A stretch of DNA of 64,000 nucleotides from contig NZ_JAAKZY010000028.1 of the NCBI RefSeq assembly GCF_011045015.1, positions 1 through 64,000 on the forward strand, read 5' to 3'. Position 1 is the first letter of the stretch. Every line of letters starts with the position of its first letter. Source of the DNA: Streptomyces scabichelini. GTDB lineage: Bacteria; Actinomycetota; Actinomycetes; Streptomycetales; Streptomycetaceae. Below are positions 51,854-60,046 of the stretch, piece by piece. A program made the position numbers and the translations under genes. The notes beneath the pieces are model-generated. The model ran no database searches. It saw only the letters and a list, made by a program, of their open reading frames with translations, and was not told where the DNA came from.

Positions 51854-52680
51854 ACGGTGTGCCAGGACGGCGCGGTCGCTCCGGTCAGCCGGCGCAGTAT
51901 CACCGCGGTCATCGCCCAGTACACCCGCGACTCGGAGGTGCGGGGCTGGTGTTCGTAGTCGCGTGCCAGCCTGCGGTGCAACATCAAGATCCCGTAGGCG
52001 CGCTCCACGATCCACCGCTTGGCCTGGGGAACGAAGCCGGTCTGCGCGGGGTTGCGCTCCACGACCTCCACCTCGATGCCGGCCTTCTCCCCGTGCGCGA
52101 CGACGGCGTTCTTGAAGCCCTGGTCGATCAGAGCCTTCTGAACGGTGTCGGTGTCGGCGGCGACCTTGTCCAGCAGCGTGATGCCGACGGCGTTCTCGTG
52201 CGCCGAGGCAGCCACCACGACCACCGCGATCACCAGCCCCAGCACGTCAACGGCCAGGCCGCGCTTGCGGCCCGGTACCTTTTTTGCCGCATCACGCCCC
52301 GTCGACTGCGCGGGAACCCCGGCCGCCGCGTGCACACTCTGGGTGTCGAGCACCACCAGGCTCGGGTCCGCCTTTCGGCGCGCCTTCTCCCGCACCTGCC
52401 AGCGCAGCAGATCGTGGATGCTCTGGTCGGTGCCGTCGTCACGCCAGGTGTAGCAGTAGTACTTCACCGCGCCGGGCGGCGGGAAGTCGTGCGGGAGCAG
52501 GTCCCACTGGCAGCCGGTGCGGCCCTGGTAGAGCAGCGCGTTGACGATCTCCCGCATTGCGTACCGGCCCTGGTGGCCGCTGACCGAGGGGTGCGCGGCC
52601 TTCCACGCGGTGATCACCGGCTCCACCAGCGCCCACTGCTCATCGGTCAGGTCCGACTTGTAGGGCTTGCGCTCGCTCAC
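51850..52680 (-). CDS. IS5-family transposase, apparently intact
   Basis: 276 residues from the ATG at 52680. N-terminal DUF4096-like region (YKSDLTDEQWALVEPVITAW, MREIVNALLYQGRTGCQWDL), DDE region (SLVVLDTQSVHAAAG with the first Asp; GRKRGLAVDVLGLV with the second), and C-terminal IVERAYGILMLHRRLARDYE carrying the Glu. No stop or frameshift. The only full-length IS5-type transposase in the window. Confidence 0.93.
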   Translation of the reverse strand: MSERKPYKSDLTDEQWALVEPVITAWKAAHPSVSGHQGRYAMREIVNALLYQGRTGCQWDLLPHDFPPPGAVKYYCYTWRDDGTDQSIHDLLRWQVREKARRKADPSLVVLDTQSVHAAAGVPAQSTGRDAAKKVPGRKRGLAVDVLGLVIAVVVVAASAHENAVGITLLDKVAADTDTVQKALIDQGFKNAVVAHGEKAGIEVEVVERNPAQTGFVPQAKRWIVERAYGILMLHRRLARDYEHQPRTSESRVYWAMTAVILRRLTGATAPSWHTV

Positions 52681-52827
52681 GACGACCAGCCCAGCACGCC
52701 CATGGCCGCCGGCCGGACGGGATGCCGCACTGGTACACGTTCAGGTGACGACGAAGCGCCTAAGCTCTCTCATACCGCCCTCTCAGATCGGTATACGCGT
52801 GCCTTGTCCGACGGGAGCGAGCGAGCC

Positions 52828-53163
52828 GTGAACGTTGTTGACCATCGCCATGAGCGTGATATCGCTGCCGAGCTGGGTGGCCCGGCGCCCTACGACTCGG
52901 CCTGGCTGAACGGTCAGGGCCGCTCCCTGGACGTGGACAGCACCGCGGTGGCCCGGTTGTACGGGGCGGCTCGGGACGGCTGCGACCACTGCCGCGAGGA
53001 CCTGCTGGAGCAACTGGGCCAGGACCCGGGCCAGGTGGCCGCTCTGGCCCTGTGGGCCTGTACGCACGTGATGGACACCTTCAACGACCTGCCCATGGAG
53101 ATGCTCGAGCGAGGCGATCCGGCCTTTCGACGGCTGGCGCAGGCCTACTCGGGTGAGCAATAG
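52828..53163 (+). CDS. Hypothetical acidic protein
   Basis: 111 residues from a GTG at 52828, with GGGAG upstream. It is acidic and helical (STAVARLYGAARDGCDHCRE, DLLEQLGQDPGQVAALALWA, CTHVMDTFNDLPMEMLERGD) with a CDHC pair that could bind metal. No family is recognised. It lies just upstream of the recombinase cassette in the same direction, so it may belong to that mobile unit. Confidence 0.55.
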   Translation: MNVVDHRHERDIAAELGGPAPYDSAWLNGQGRSLDVDSTAVARLYGAARDGCDHCREDLLEQLGQDPGQVAALALWACTHVMDTFNDLPMEMLERGDPAFRRLAQAYSGEQ

Positions 53164-53316
53164 TCCCCGGGTTCCGTGTTCGTCCGCAGTTCCCTGGCAC
53201 GACTGAGAGTGCCTGGACCTGGGCCTGTTACCTCGTCCGGGTGACTGCCGGCCGTTCTGACCCAACCTCATCCGTAGTGCGCAACTCTCATCCCTGTCGG
53301 GATTCCTTCAGTCTGG

Positions 53317-54414
53317 GTGAAGTCGTGGAGGCGTGGGTTGGCTCTGGCCGTAGTGCGCGATCTGCGTGAGTACCGGGCGCCGGTGAGCGAGGAGGAGCTC
53401 GCCGAGTTCGAGACCGACGTGCTGGCGGGGTTCCTACTCGCGCGGGCCTCGGCCGGTCTGGTCGACAGCACGATCCGCAACGACACCAACCATCTGGAGC
53501 TGATCCGGGACTGGTTCGGCCGTCCGCTGTGGGAGATGGAGCCGGCCGACGCCGACGTCTATTTCGGCAAGGTGCTGCGCGGCGCCAAACCGTCGACCCG
53601 GACCGGCCGGGCGAGTGCGCTGGCGGTGTTCTTCCAATTCCTTGAGCTGCGGCACAAGGTCGAGTTGCACAACCTCACCGGCCGTGTGGTCGAGTGCCCG
53701 CTGGACGAGATGAACCGGCCGCGGGCCTCGTTGGAACCGCAGCTGCGGATCCCGCCCAGCGAAGCAGAGATCGAGGAGCTGTTCGCGGGGTGGCGCGAGG
53801 AGCTGGTGACCTGCCGCAAGTTCGGCCCGGCCGCCCGCAACTACGCGGTGGCCCGGCTGGCGGCCGACGTGGGGCTGCGGATCAACGAGGCACGGATGCT
53901 CGACCTGGACGATGTCCGGTGGGAGCTGGGCCGGTTCGGCAAACTCAATGTCAGGCACGGCAAGGGATCCCGGAGGCGTGGGCCGAAGCCGCGGCTGGTG
54001 CCGCTGATCAACGGCGCCGACCGCAACCTGCGCTGGTTCATTGAGGACGTGTGGGGCCACTTCGACGCCGACCACACCAGGCCCGGTGCCCCGCTGTTCC
54101 CCTCCGAGCGCAAGAACCGGGACGGCTCCTGCTCGCGGGCGACCGCCGATGTCTTCCGCCGGTCGCTGGCCGATGCCGCGGCTCAGCACCTGCCCACCTG
54201 GGCCGGGAGGCTCACCCCGCACGTGCTGCGGCATTTTTGTGCCTCCCAGCTTTATCTCGCCGGCATGACCTTGTTCGCCATCCAGGAACTACTCGGACAT
54301 ACCTGGACCGGAACCACGGCCCGGTATATCCACGTCCACGGCACCCATGTCGAAGACGCCTGGGTCGCCGGACAACAGCGCGCCACCGACCGATGGAAAG
54401 GACTGGCCCAGTGA
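53317..54414 (+). CDS. Tyrosine recombinase/integrase
   Basis: 365 residues from a GTG at 53317. The N-terminal core-binding domain (~30-130; STIRNDTNHLELIRDWFGRP) precedes the catalytic domain with a complete set: Arg188 (GLRINEARML), Lys216 (RHGKGSRRR), His302/Arg305 (PHVLRHF), His328 (ELLGHTW) and Tyr337 (ARYIHVHG). It should be an active strand-transfer enzyme. Its stop overlaps the next gene's GTG (GTGA), so the three genes here form one translational unit. Confidence 0.93.
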   Translation: MKSWRRGLALAVVRDLREYRAPVSEEELAEFETDVLAGFLLARASAGLVDSTIRNDTNHLELIRDWFGRPLWEMEPADADVYFGKVLRGAKPSTRTGRASALAVFFQFLELRHKVELHNLTGRVVECPLDEMNRPRASLEPQLRIPPSEAEIEELFAGWREELVTCRKFGPAARNYAVARLAADVGLRINEARMLDLDDVRWELGRFGKLNVRHGKGSRRRGPKPRLVPLINGADRNLRWFIEDVWGHFDADHTRPGAPLFPSERKNRDGSCSRATADVFRRSLADAAAQHLPTWAGRLTPHVLRHFCASQLYLAGMTLFAIQELLGHTWTGTTARYIHVHGTHVEDAWVAGQQRATDRWKGLAQ

Positions 54415-54614
54415 AGTGGAACCTTCGCCTGGCGGCCGCCAACCGCGGCATCTGGAAGGCCAGCGAACTCCAGCGGATGCTCGCCGAACGCGGCGTGGTG
54501 ATCAGCGCGGGGAAGATGTCGGGCCTGTGGTCCGGCCAGCCGAACACCGTCAAGCTCGACGAGCTGGACGTCATCTGCGCCGTGCTCGGCTGCGGCGTCG
54601 AGGAACTGCTCTAG
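54411..54614 (+). CDS. Small Cro/C1-type HTH protein, ended early by an amber codon
   Basis: 67 residues from a GTG at 54411 that overlaps the recombinase stop. Helix-turn-helix region: IWKASELQRMLAERGVVISA, KMSGLWSGQPNTVKLDELDV, ICAVLGCGVEELL. TAG at 54612-54614 ends it, but the same frame stays open for 39 more codons (PETEKVPEPMPAIDSQ, RPRTGRSLPPR) to a TGA at 54731-54733 that overlaps the next ATG. That architecture suggests the ancestral gene ran to 54733. The short form still holds the DNA-binding fold and may direct the recombinases. Confidence 0.8.
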   Translation: MKWNLRLAAANRGIWKASELQRMLAERGVVISAGKMSGLWSGQPNTVKLDELDVICAVLGCGVEELL

Positions 54615-54730
54615 CCCGAGACGGAGAAGGTGCCGGAGCCGATGCCGGCGATCGACTCACAGGCCACCGCGGTGGGCCAGCCGCGCACCGTCGCCCCGCG
54701 TCCTCGCACCGGCAGGTCTCTGCCACCGCG

Positions 54731-56026
54731 ATGACCTGCGTGCACTGCGGCAAGCCGCTGCCCGAAGGATCGCGGCGAGACCGGGCCTACTGCGACCACA
54801 CATGCCGAGCTCTGGGCTCCTACTACCGGCGCAAGGCGAGCGTCCCACCGCCGCCGCGCTGGCAGCACCCCGCCCTGACCTCGGACAACCCCGCGCTGCG
54901 GTCGGCCGCGGCCCACGCCAAGCAGCTCGGCGAGACCAACGGATGGTCGCCGTCACTCGTGCGGTGCGCGATGGATGGCCTGACGGCGGTGCTGGAGGAC
55001 CGCCCGCCTGGCAAGCCCGTGAAGCTCACCGAAGTCCGTGCGCGAATACCGCGACACGCTTCCAGCCATCGGGTCGCCGAGGTCCTCACCGACCTGGAAC
55101 TTCTGGAAGATGACAGCACCTTGGCGATCCGCTCCTGGATCGACGACCGCACCGCCGAACTGCCCGCCGGCTTCGCCAGCGACGTCCGCGCCTGGCTGCT
55201 GGTCCTGCTCGACGGCGACAGCCGTGCCAAGCCCCGGTCCCGCACCTGCCTCTACGTCTACTTCGGCTGCGTTCGCCCCCTGCTGGAGAACTGGGCGGCG
55301 ACCCGTGGGCACCTGCGCGAGATCACCGTCACCGACGTCACGGCCGTGCTGTCACCCCTGCGCGGATGGCAGCGGCGCAACGCGATCGCCGCACTACGCT
55401 CGCTGTTTCGCTTCGCCAAGAAACGCGGCCTGATCTTCGCCAACCCCACCACCCGCCTGAAGGCCGAGGACATCCAGCGCAACCTGCTGCCGATGACCGA
55501 CGCCGAGGTCCTCGCCGTCCAGCGGATCGCCGCCACCCCGGCGCAACAGCTGATCGTCGCCCTGGCCGCCGTCCACGCCGCCCGCGCTGCGGCCATCCGA
55601 CGCCTCACCTTGGACGACCTCGACCTGCCCAACCGCCGGATCACCATCGCCGGACACGCCCAACGGCTTGGCGAACTGTCTCATCAGACCCTGCTGGCCT
55701 GGCTCGCCCAGCGTCGCAACACCTGGCCGAAGACTCCCAACCGGCACGTATTGATCAACGCGAAGACCGCCCTGGGAACCGAGCCTGTCAGTGCCGAATA
55801 CCTCAAGCGGCACCTGCTGCACCAGGGCGTCTACCTCGAACGCATCCGCGGCGACCGGGTCCTGCACGAAGCACTGACCGTCGGCGCCGACCCGTTGCAC
55901 CTCGCCCTGGTCTTCAACCTGTCCCACACCGCCGCGAGCCGCTACGCGACCATCGCCCAGGACCTGCTCGACGACCGGACGGGAGTCCGCCGAGATGCGG
56001 TCGGAAGGGAGAGCGGGCGCTCTTGA
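54731..56026 (+). CDS. Integrase-like protein with N-terminal zinc finger and degenerate active site
   Basis: 431 residues from the ATG at 54731. Residues 3-25 form a Cys4 pattern (CVHC ... CDHTC), with SRRDRAYCDHTCRALGSYYR typical of small zinc ribbons. Residues ~160-240 look like an integrase core-binding domain, and the rest a tyrosine-recombinase fold: an Arg near 285 (HAARAAAIRRLTLDDLDL) and a final SRYATIA tyrosine. The HxxR motif is not evident (RVLHEAL in its place), and the GH motif reads SH. It may be a DNA-binding accessory partner of the upstream recombinase rather than an enzyme. Confidence 0.75.
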   Translation: MTCVHCGKPLPEGSRRDRAYCDHTCRALGSYYRRKASVPPPPRWQHPALTSDNPALRSAAAHAKQLGETNGWSPSLVRCAMDGLTAVLEDRPPGKPVKLTEVRARIPRHASSHRVAEVLTDLELLEDDSTLAIRSWIDDRTAELPAGFASDVRAWLLVLLDGDSRAKPRSRTCLYVYFGCVRPLLENWAATRGHLREITVTDVTAVLSPLRGWQRRNAIAALRSLFRFAKKRGLIFANPTTRLKAEDIQRNLLPMTDAEVLAVQRIAATPAQQLIVALAAVHAARAAAIRRLTLDDLDLPNRRITIAGHAQRLGELSHQTLLAWLAQRRNTWPKTPNRHVLINAKTALGTEPVSAEYLKRHLLHQGVYLERIRGDRVLHEALTVGADPLHLALVFNLSHTAASRYATIAQDLLDDRTGVRRDAVGRESGRS

Positions 56027-56159
56027 CGGCTGCCCGTAAAGGGATCCCCGACCGAACGATGCTGGCGGAGCAGGCAGAAAAGACCGGCACGGCTGCTGTC
56101 GAGGAGCTGCCGTTAAACCAGTGGCGTCCCCGTGGACGAGCCTCATAGCTTGTGCGCTC

Positions 56160-56987
56160 GTGACAGATGATCCGAAGACGCGCCCGAATCGACATGACCT
56201 CGGTCGGGTGTTCAACGAGGTGCCGGAGCTCTACGACCGGGTCAGGCCGGGATACCCCGACGAGCTGTTCGCGGACCTTGTCACCGTCACCGGCATGGAC
56301 GAAAGGTCGTCGGTGCTGGAGGTGGGCTGCGGTACCGGTCAGGCGACGCGCTCGCTGGCAGCGCTCGGATGCTCAGTGACCGCCATCGAGCCGGGCGCAG
56401 ACATGGCCGCACTCGCTCGCCAACGGATCGCCTCCTTCCGCAACGTCGAAGTCGAGACGTCGACGTTCGAGGAGTGGGACGACCGTGGCCGACGCTTCGA
56501 TGCTCTCGTGGCCGCGCAGTCGTGGCACTGGGTCGACCCGTCGATCGGCTGGCAGCGAGCGCACGACGTGCTCCATCCCGGAGGCTGGATGGCGCTGCTC
56601 GGCCACGTCGTTGTCCGCCTGCCGGGAGAGCCGGAGGTGTACGCCGAGACCGCCGATCTCCTCGAGCAGTTCTGCCCCGGGAACCCCGAATGGGGTCATC
56701 CTCCCCTGGAGGCCGACGTGCGCAACACCGACGAGGGCTGGGGCCTGGTCGAAGACCCCGGAGGACTGTTCGGCCCAACGATCGTGCGCTGGTATCCGAC
56801 CGTTCAGTGGTTCAACGGGGACGGCTTTGCCGATCACCTTCGCTCGTTGTCGCTGTACCGGAGGCTCGACCGCGACGTCCGAGAGCCCCTGCTCGACGCC
56901 GTAGCCGAGCGCATCCGCACGCGGATGGGCGATCGAGCATCACGCCGTTACCTGAGCGTCCTCCGTGTCGGACAGCGCACCGAGTGA
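56160..56987 (+). CDS. Class I SAM-dependent methyltransferase
   Basis: 275 residues from a GTG at 56160. Motif I SVLEVGCGTGQATRSLAALG at ~residues 48-67, motif II acidic residue in VTAIEPGADM, motif IV-like FDALVAAQSWHWVDPSIGWQ. The N-terminal VFNEVPELYDRVRPGYPDEL is typical of the family that includes trans-aconitate-type and other small-molecule methyltransferases. It stands alone after the recombinase cassette and may be cargo. Confidence 0.88.
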   Translation: MTDDPKTRPNRHDLGRVFNEVPELYDRVRPGYPDELFADLVTVTGMDERSSVLEVGCGTGQATRSLAALGCSVTAIEPGADMAALARQRIASFRNVEVETSTFEEWDDRGRRFDALVAAQSWHWVDPSIGWQRAHDVLHPGGWMALLGHVVVRLPGEPEVYAETADLLEQFCPGNPEWGHPPLEADVRNTDEGWGLVEDPGGLFGPTIVRWYPTVQWFNGDGFADHLRSLSLYRRLDRDVREPLLDAVAERIRTRMGDRASRRYLSVLRVGQRTE

Positions 56988-57128
56988 GCCCAGTGGTGAA
57001 GGACCTGCCGATTCAGCGGCAACGGACCCGCCGCACTTTCACGCCTGCCTGCCGGAAACGCCGTGGGTTCCCAGTGAAAGCACCTCAGTCACGCTGAACT
57101 CACGGCCGACGTGCCGGTAAGAACACTG

Positions 57129-57362
57129 TCACCAGCCGCAAACGAGGGGTGTCACGTCCGGCGATGTGTGGCGGGGTCGCGCTCCGCGACGTGTCGGGCG
57201 ACCGAGTCGACTCCGGGGCGGGCGTATCGCTCCGGGGAGCGGGCGGAGGCGTGCCGGGAGCGGCCGGCGGGCGGACTGCGCGGCGCAGAAGCCGGCGTTT
57301 CCGCTGCCGACCAGGAGGACGCCCAGTGTTCCGCGCGTCCTGCCATGGGCTCTCCTGCTCAT
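57129..57362 (-). pseudogene. Flavoprotein N-terminal relic (tricarballylate-dehydrogenase-like)
   Basis: The reverse strand reads GVLLVGSGNAGFCAAQSARR, a dinucleotide-binding start resembling FAD-dependent tricarballylate dehydrogenases/fumarate-reductase flavoproteins (VVGAGNAGLCAALAA). It then degenerates. It is downstream of prpF-dctA on the same strand, so a third gene may have been lost. Only the first motif supports this. Confidence 0.35.
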
Positions 57363-57425
57363 GCGAGGAGGCCGGTCCGGAGTCGGAGCTCCGGACCAGC
57401 CGTCCCAGGGGTTGTGCAGTGCGCG

Positions 57426-58802
57426 TCAGCCGATGGCAGGCACCGGGGCGGGGGCCGGTTCCGGCGCCGTCTTCGGGGCGTCGGCCTCGGCGGGGGTGTA
57501 GGGGATCTCCCCGCGCAGGACGGCCTTGGCGCGGTCCTCGTCGAGCTGGCCCTCCCAGCGGGCCACGGCGATGGTGGCGACGCCGTACCCGACGGTACTG
57601 GTCAGGGCGCGGGCCTCGGACATGAAGCGGTCGATGCCGAAGATCAGCGCCAGCGCGGCGACCGGCACGTGCGGGATCGCGCTGAGGCTCGCGGCCAGGG
57701 CGACGAATCCGGAGCCGGTGACGCCGGCGGCGCCCTTGGAGGTGAGCAGCATGACGGCGAGCATGGTCAGCTGCTGGCCGAGGCTGAGGTCGATGTCCAT
57801 CGCCTGAGCCAGGAAGACAGCGCCTGTGGTGAGGTAGATCGCGGTGCCTTCGAGGTTGAAGGAGTAGCCGGCGGGGACCGTCAGGCCGACGACCGGCTTC
57901 GAGGCGCCGAGGTGCCCCAGCTTGCCGATCAGCCGCGGCAGGACCGGTTCGCTGGACGAGGTGCCGAGGACGATGAGCAGTTCGTCCTTGATGTAGCGGA
58001 TGTACGGCAGCAGGCGCAGCCCGTTGAGGCGCATGACCGAGCCGAGGACGACCAGGACGAAAAAGAGGGCCGTGAGCCAGAAGGAGCCGACCAGCAGGAA
58101 GAGGTGACGCAGGGTGTCAAGGCCATAGTTGCCGATGGTGAACGCCATCGAGCCGAAGGCGCCGACGGGCGCGAGCCGCATGACCCAGCGGATGACGATG
58201 AACATCACCTTGGAGAGGCTCTCCACCCCGCGCTTGATGCCCGTTCCGGCCTCACCGGCGGCCTGGATGCCGAAGCCGAAGATGATCGAGACCATGAGTA
58301 CGGGCAGGATCTCCTCGCCGGTCATCGCGCTGATGAGGGTCTGCGGGATGATCGAGAGCATGAAGTCGGCGAAGCCCTCATGCTGAGCCGTGGCCTCCTC
58401 GGGCAGCCCCGACGTGCTCAGCGTGCTCGGGTCGACGTGCAGCCCGTCGCCCGGCTTGACGACGTTGACGACGACCAGGCCGATGACCAGAGCGATCGTG
58501 GTCAGGATCTCGAAGTAGACCAGCGCCTTCAGCCCGACCCGGCCGACGGCCTTCATGCTCTCCAGGGAGGAGATGCCGTGGACCACCGTGCAGAAGATGA
58601 GCGGTGCGATGGTCATCTTCACCAGAGCGATGAAGCCGTCGCCCAGGGGCTGCAGCTCGGCGCCGAAGGCCGGCCACAGCCAGCCCACGGCGGCGCCCGC
58701 GAGGACGCCGATCAGGCACTGGATGTAGAGGTGGGACAGCATCCGCCGGATGCGGCCCGGTGGTGTGGCAACGGTGCCCTGGGCAGCGTCTTTGCGGCTC
58801 AT
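57426..58802 (-). CDS. dctA: C4-dicarboxylate:cation symporter (DctA/DAACS family)
   Basis: 458 residues from the ATG at 58802, overlapping the prpF stop by 4 bp. Family landmarks: LYIQCLIGVLAGAAVGWLWP, LVKMTIAPLIFCTVVHGISS, the serine-rich loop LLIVLGTSSSEPVLPRLIGK, LTVPAGYSFNLEGTAIYLTT and MLLTSKGAAGVTGSGFVALA, all hallmarks of DctA. It should import succinate, fumarate, malate or a related di- or tricarboxylate. Probably induced by the LysR protein at 60047. Confidence 0.95.
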   Translation of the reverse strand: MSRKDAAQGTVATPPGRIRRMLSHLYIQCLIGVLAGAAVGWLWPAFGAELQPLGDGFIALVKMTIAPLIFCTVVHGISSLESMKAVGRVGLKALVYFEILTTIALVIGLVVVNVVKPGDGLHVDPSTLSTSGLPEEATAQHEGFADFMLSIIPQTLISAMTGEEILPVLMVSIIFGFGIQAAGEAGTGIKRGVESLSKVMFIVIRWVMRLAPVGAFGSMAFTIGNYGLDTLRHLFLLVGSFWLTALFFVLVVLGSVMRLNGLRLLPYIRYIKDELLIVLGTSSSEPVLPRLIGKLGHLGASKPVVGLTVPAGYSFNLEGTAIYLTTGAVFLAQAMDIDLSLGQQLTMLAVMLLTSKGAAGVTGSGFVALAASLSAIPHVPVAALALIFGIDRFMSEARALTSTVGYGVATIAVARWEGQLDEDRAKAVLRGEIPYTPAEADAPKTAPEPAPAPVPAIG

Positions 58803-59917
58803 GCGGGGCGTCCTTCCAGGACGGGAACGAGGAGTTCGGCTCGGGCGATGCGGCGGGCGGCGCGGTGCAGCAGCACCGTGGGGGACGCGCTGTCCGGTGC
58901 GGGGACGGTCTCGGCGGTGATCACGCCGGCGGGGGTGCCCAGGCGCAGCGTGCCGTCGGCGGTGGGCCGGGCGACGCGGTGGGCCAGTGTGCCGGGGATG
59001 GCGGCGGCGGTGGCCAGGGCGACGGCCGAGGTGAGGCCGATCGCCGGGTGCGGGGCGTGCATGGAGACCATGCGCACGGCCAGGTCGTACTCGGCCTGAG
59101 CGACCAGAACGCCGTGAGTGGTCCGGTATGAGGCAGGTCGGGCCAGCGCGCCGACCTTCGGCACCGCGTGGCTGATCGGGTCGTTCTCGTCGACCAGGCC
59201 CATGGCGAGGGCCGCCTGCCGGCGCAACACGGTGAGGGCGGGCACCACAGCGGTGAATTCGTCGAGGGTCGCACCGCCGTCGAGGCCGAACGCCTTGCCT
59301 TCGAAGAGCGCGGCGGGAGCCCCGGCGTCGACGCAGGACACCTCCACGGGTCCGCCGGGCCCGGTCAGGGTGTCCACGACATGCCCCGTGGGCAGCGCCC
59401 GGCCGGTGGTGGAACCCGCCGGGTCCTGGAACCCGAGCAGCACCGGCACACCAGGTGCGTCGGTACCCGGCACCCTGGCCGTGCCCTCGTCGGGAGCGGC
59501 GCGGCCGGGCGTGGGGATCGTGCCGGTGAGGCGGCCCCCGGTGTTGACGTTGAGCATCCGGACGGTGGTGGACTCCGACGTGATCGGTACGAGGCCGTGA
59601 TGGACGGCGTAGAGGACGACGGCGGTGGCGCAGTTGCCGCAGTTGCTGGCCCACTCGACCCGCGCGTCGCCGATGCCGACCTGTGCGAAGGCGTACTCGA
59701 CGTCGACGCCCTGCTCGCTCGACGCCTGGACGACGGCGGCCTTGGAGGTGGTGGAGGAGGCGCCGCCCACGCCGTCGATCTGGCGGGGGTCGGCGGCGTT
59801 GAAGGCCGCGAGCAGGAGGGTTTCGACGTCCACGCCGGTCGCCACCACGTCCTGGTGGTCGAAGACCCAGCACTTGCTGGTCCCGCCGCGGATCATCTCG
59901 CCCTGCAGACGCAACAC
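58799..59917 (-). CDS. prpF: PrpF-family isomerase (methylaconitate/oxalomesaconate tautomerase type)
   Basis: 372 residues from a GTG at 59917 with AAGGAG 6 bases upstream; the frame reads VLRLQGEMIRGGTSKCWVFD. Diaminopimelate-epimerase-like fold with MIRGGTSK near the start, VGGASSTTSKAAVV, and WASNCGNCATAVVLYA in which Cys residues sit at the catalytic position. PrpF isomerises 2-methylaconitate; relatives tautomerise 4-oxalomesaconate or act on aconitate-like acids. Paired with dctA and a LysR regulator, it suggests use of a tricarboxylate or unsaturated dicarboxylate. Confidence 0.9.
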   Translation of the reverse strand: MLRLQGEMIRGGTSKCWVFDHQDVVATGVDVETLLLAAFNAADPRQIDGVGGASSTTSKAAVVQASSEQGVDVEYAFAQVGIGDARVEWASNCGNCATAVVLYAVHHGLVPITSESTTVRMLNVNTGGRLTGTIPTPGRAAPDEGTARVPGTDAPGVPVLLGFQDPAGSTTGRALPTGHVVDTLTGPGGPVEVSCVDAGAPAALFEGKAFGLDGGATLDEFTAVVPALTVLRRQAALAMGLVDENDPISHAVPKVGALARPASYRTTHGVLVAQAEYDLAVRMVSMHAPHPAIGLTSAVALATAAAIPGTLAHRVARPTADGTLRLGTPAGVITAETVPAPDSASPTVLLHRAARRIARAELLVPVLEGRPA

Positions 59918-60004
59918 AACAGACTCCTTGTGGAAACCCCGACGGCACTTCCGTCCGGGGTGCGATCCACAGTGAGTGACAGCAGCGTGAAGTACAATCT
60001 CGAA

Positions 60005-60020
60005 AATATGCATGGGTATT
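60005..60020. promoter_or_regulatory. LysR-type binding box
   Basis: AATATGCATGGGTATT is a dyad (AATA-N8-TATT) with an ATGCAT core, in the 129-bp divergent gap between prpF and the LysR gene and the most A/T-rich part of it. It fits a LysR activator site controlling both directions. Confidence 0.5.
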
Positions 60021-60046
60021 AAGCTGAAGTGAATGCTGGAGGTGGC

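Noticed and set aside
52681..52800. Terminal inverted repeats of the intact IS5-type element
   Set aside because: I could not align a convincing pair of ends between this region and 51690-51720.
53164..53316. Attachment site or end of the recombinase cassette
   Set aside because: A TAGTGCGC word occurs twice near the recombinase start, but no duplicated flank could be matched at the other end by eye.
57111..59099. 662-residue + strand frame opposite dctA/prpF
   Set aside because: Asp/Gln/Gly-rich low-order composition typical of an antisense shadow.
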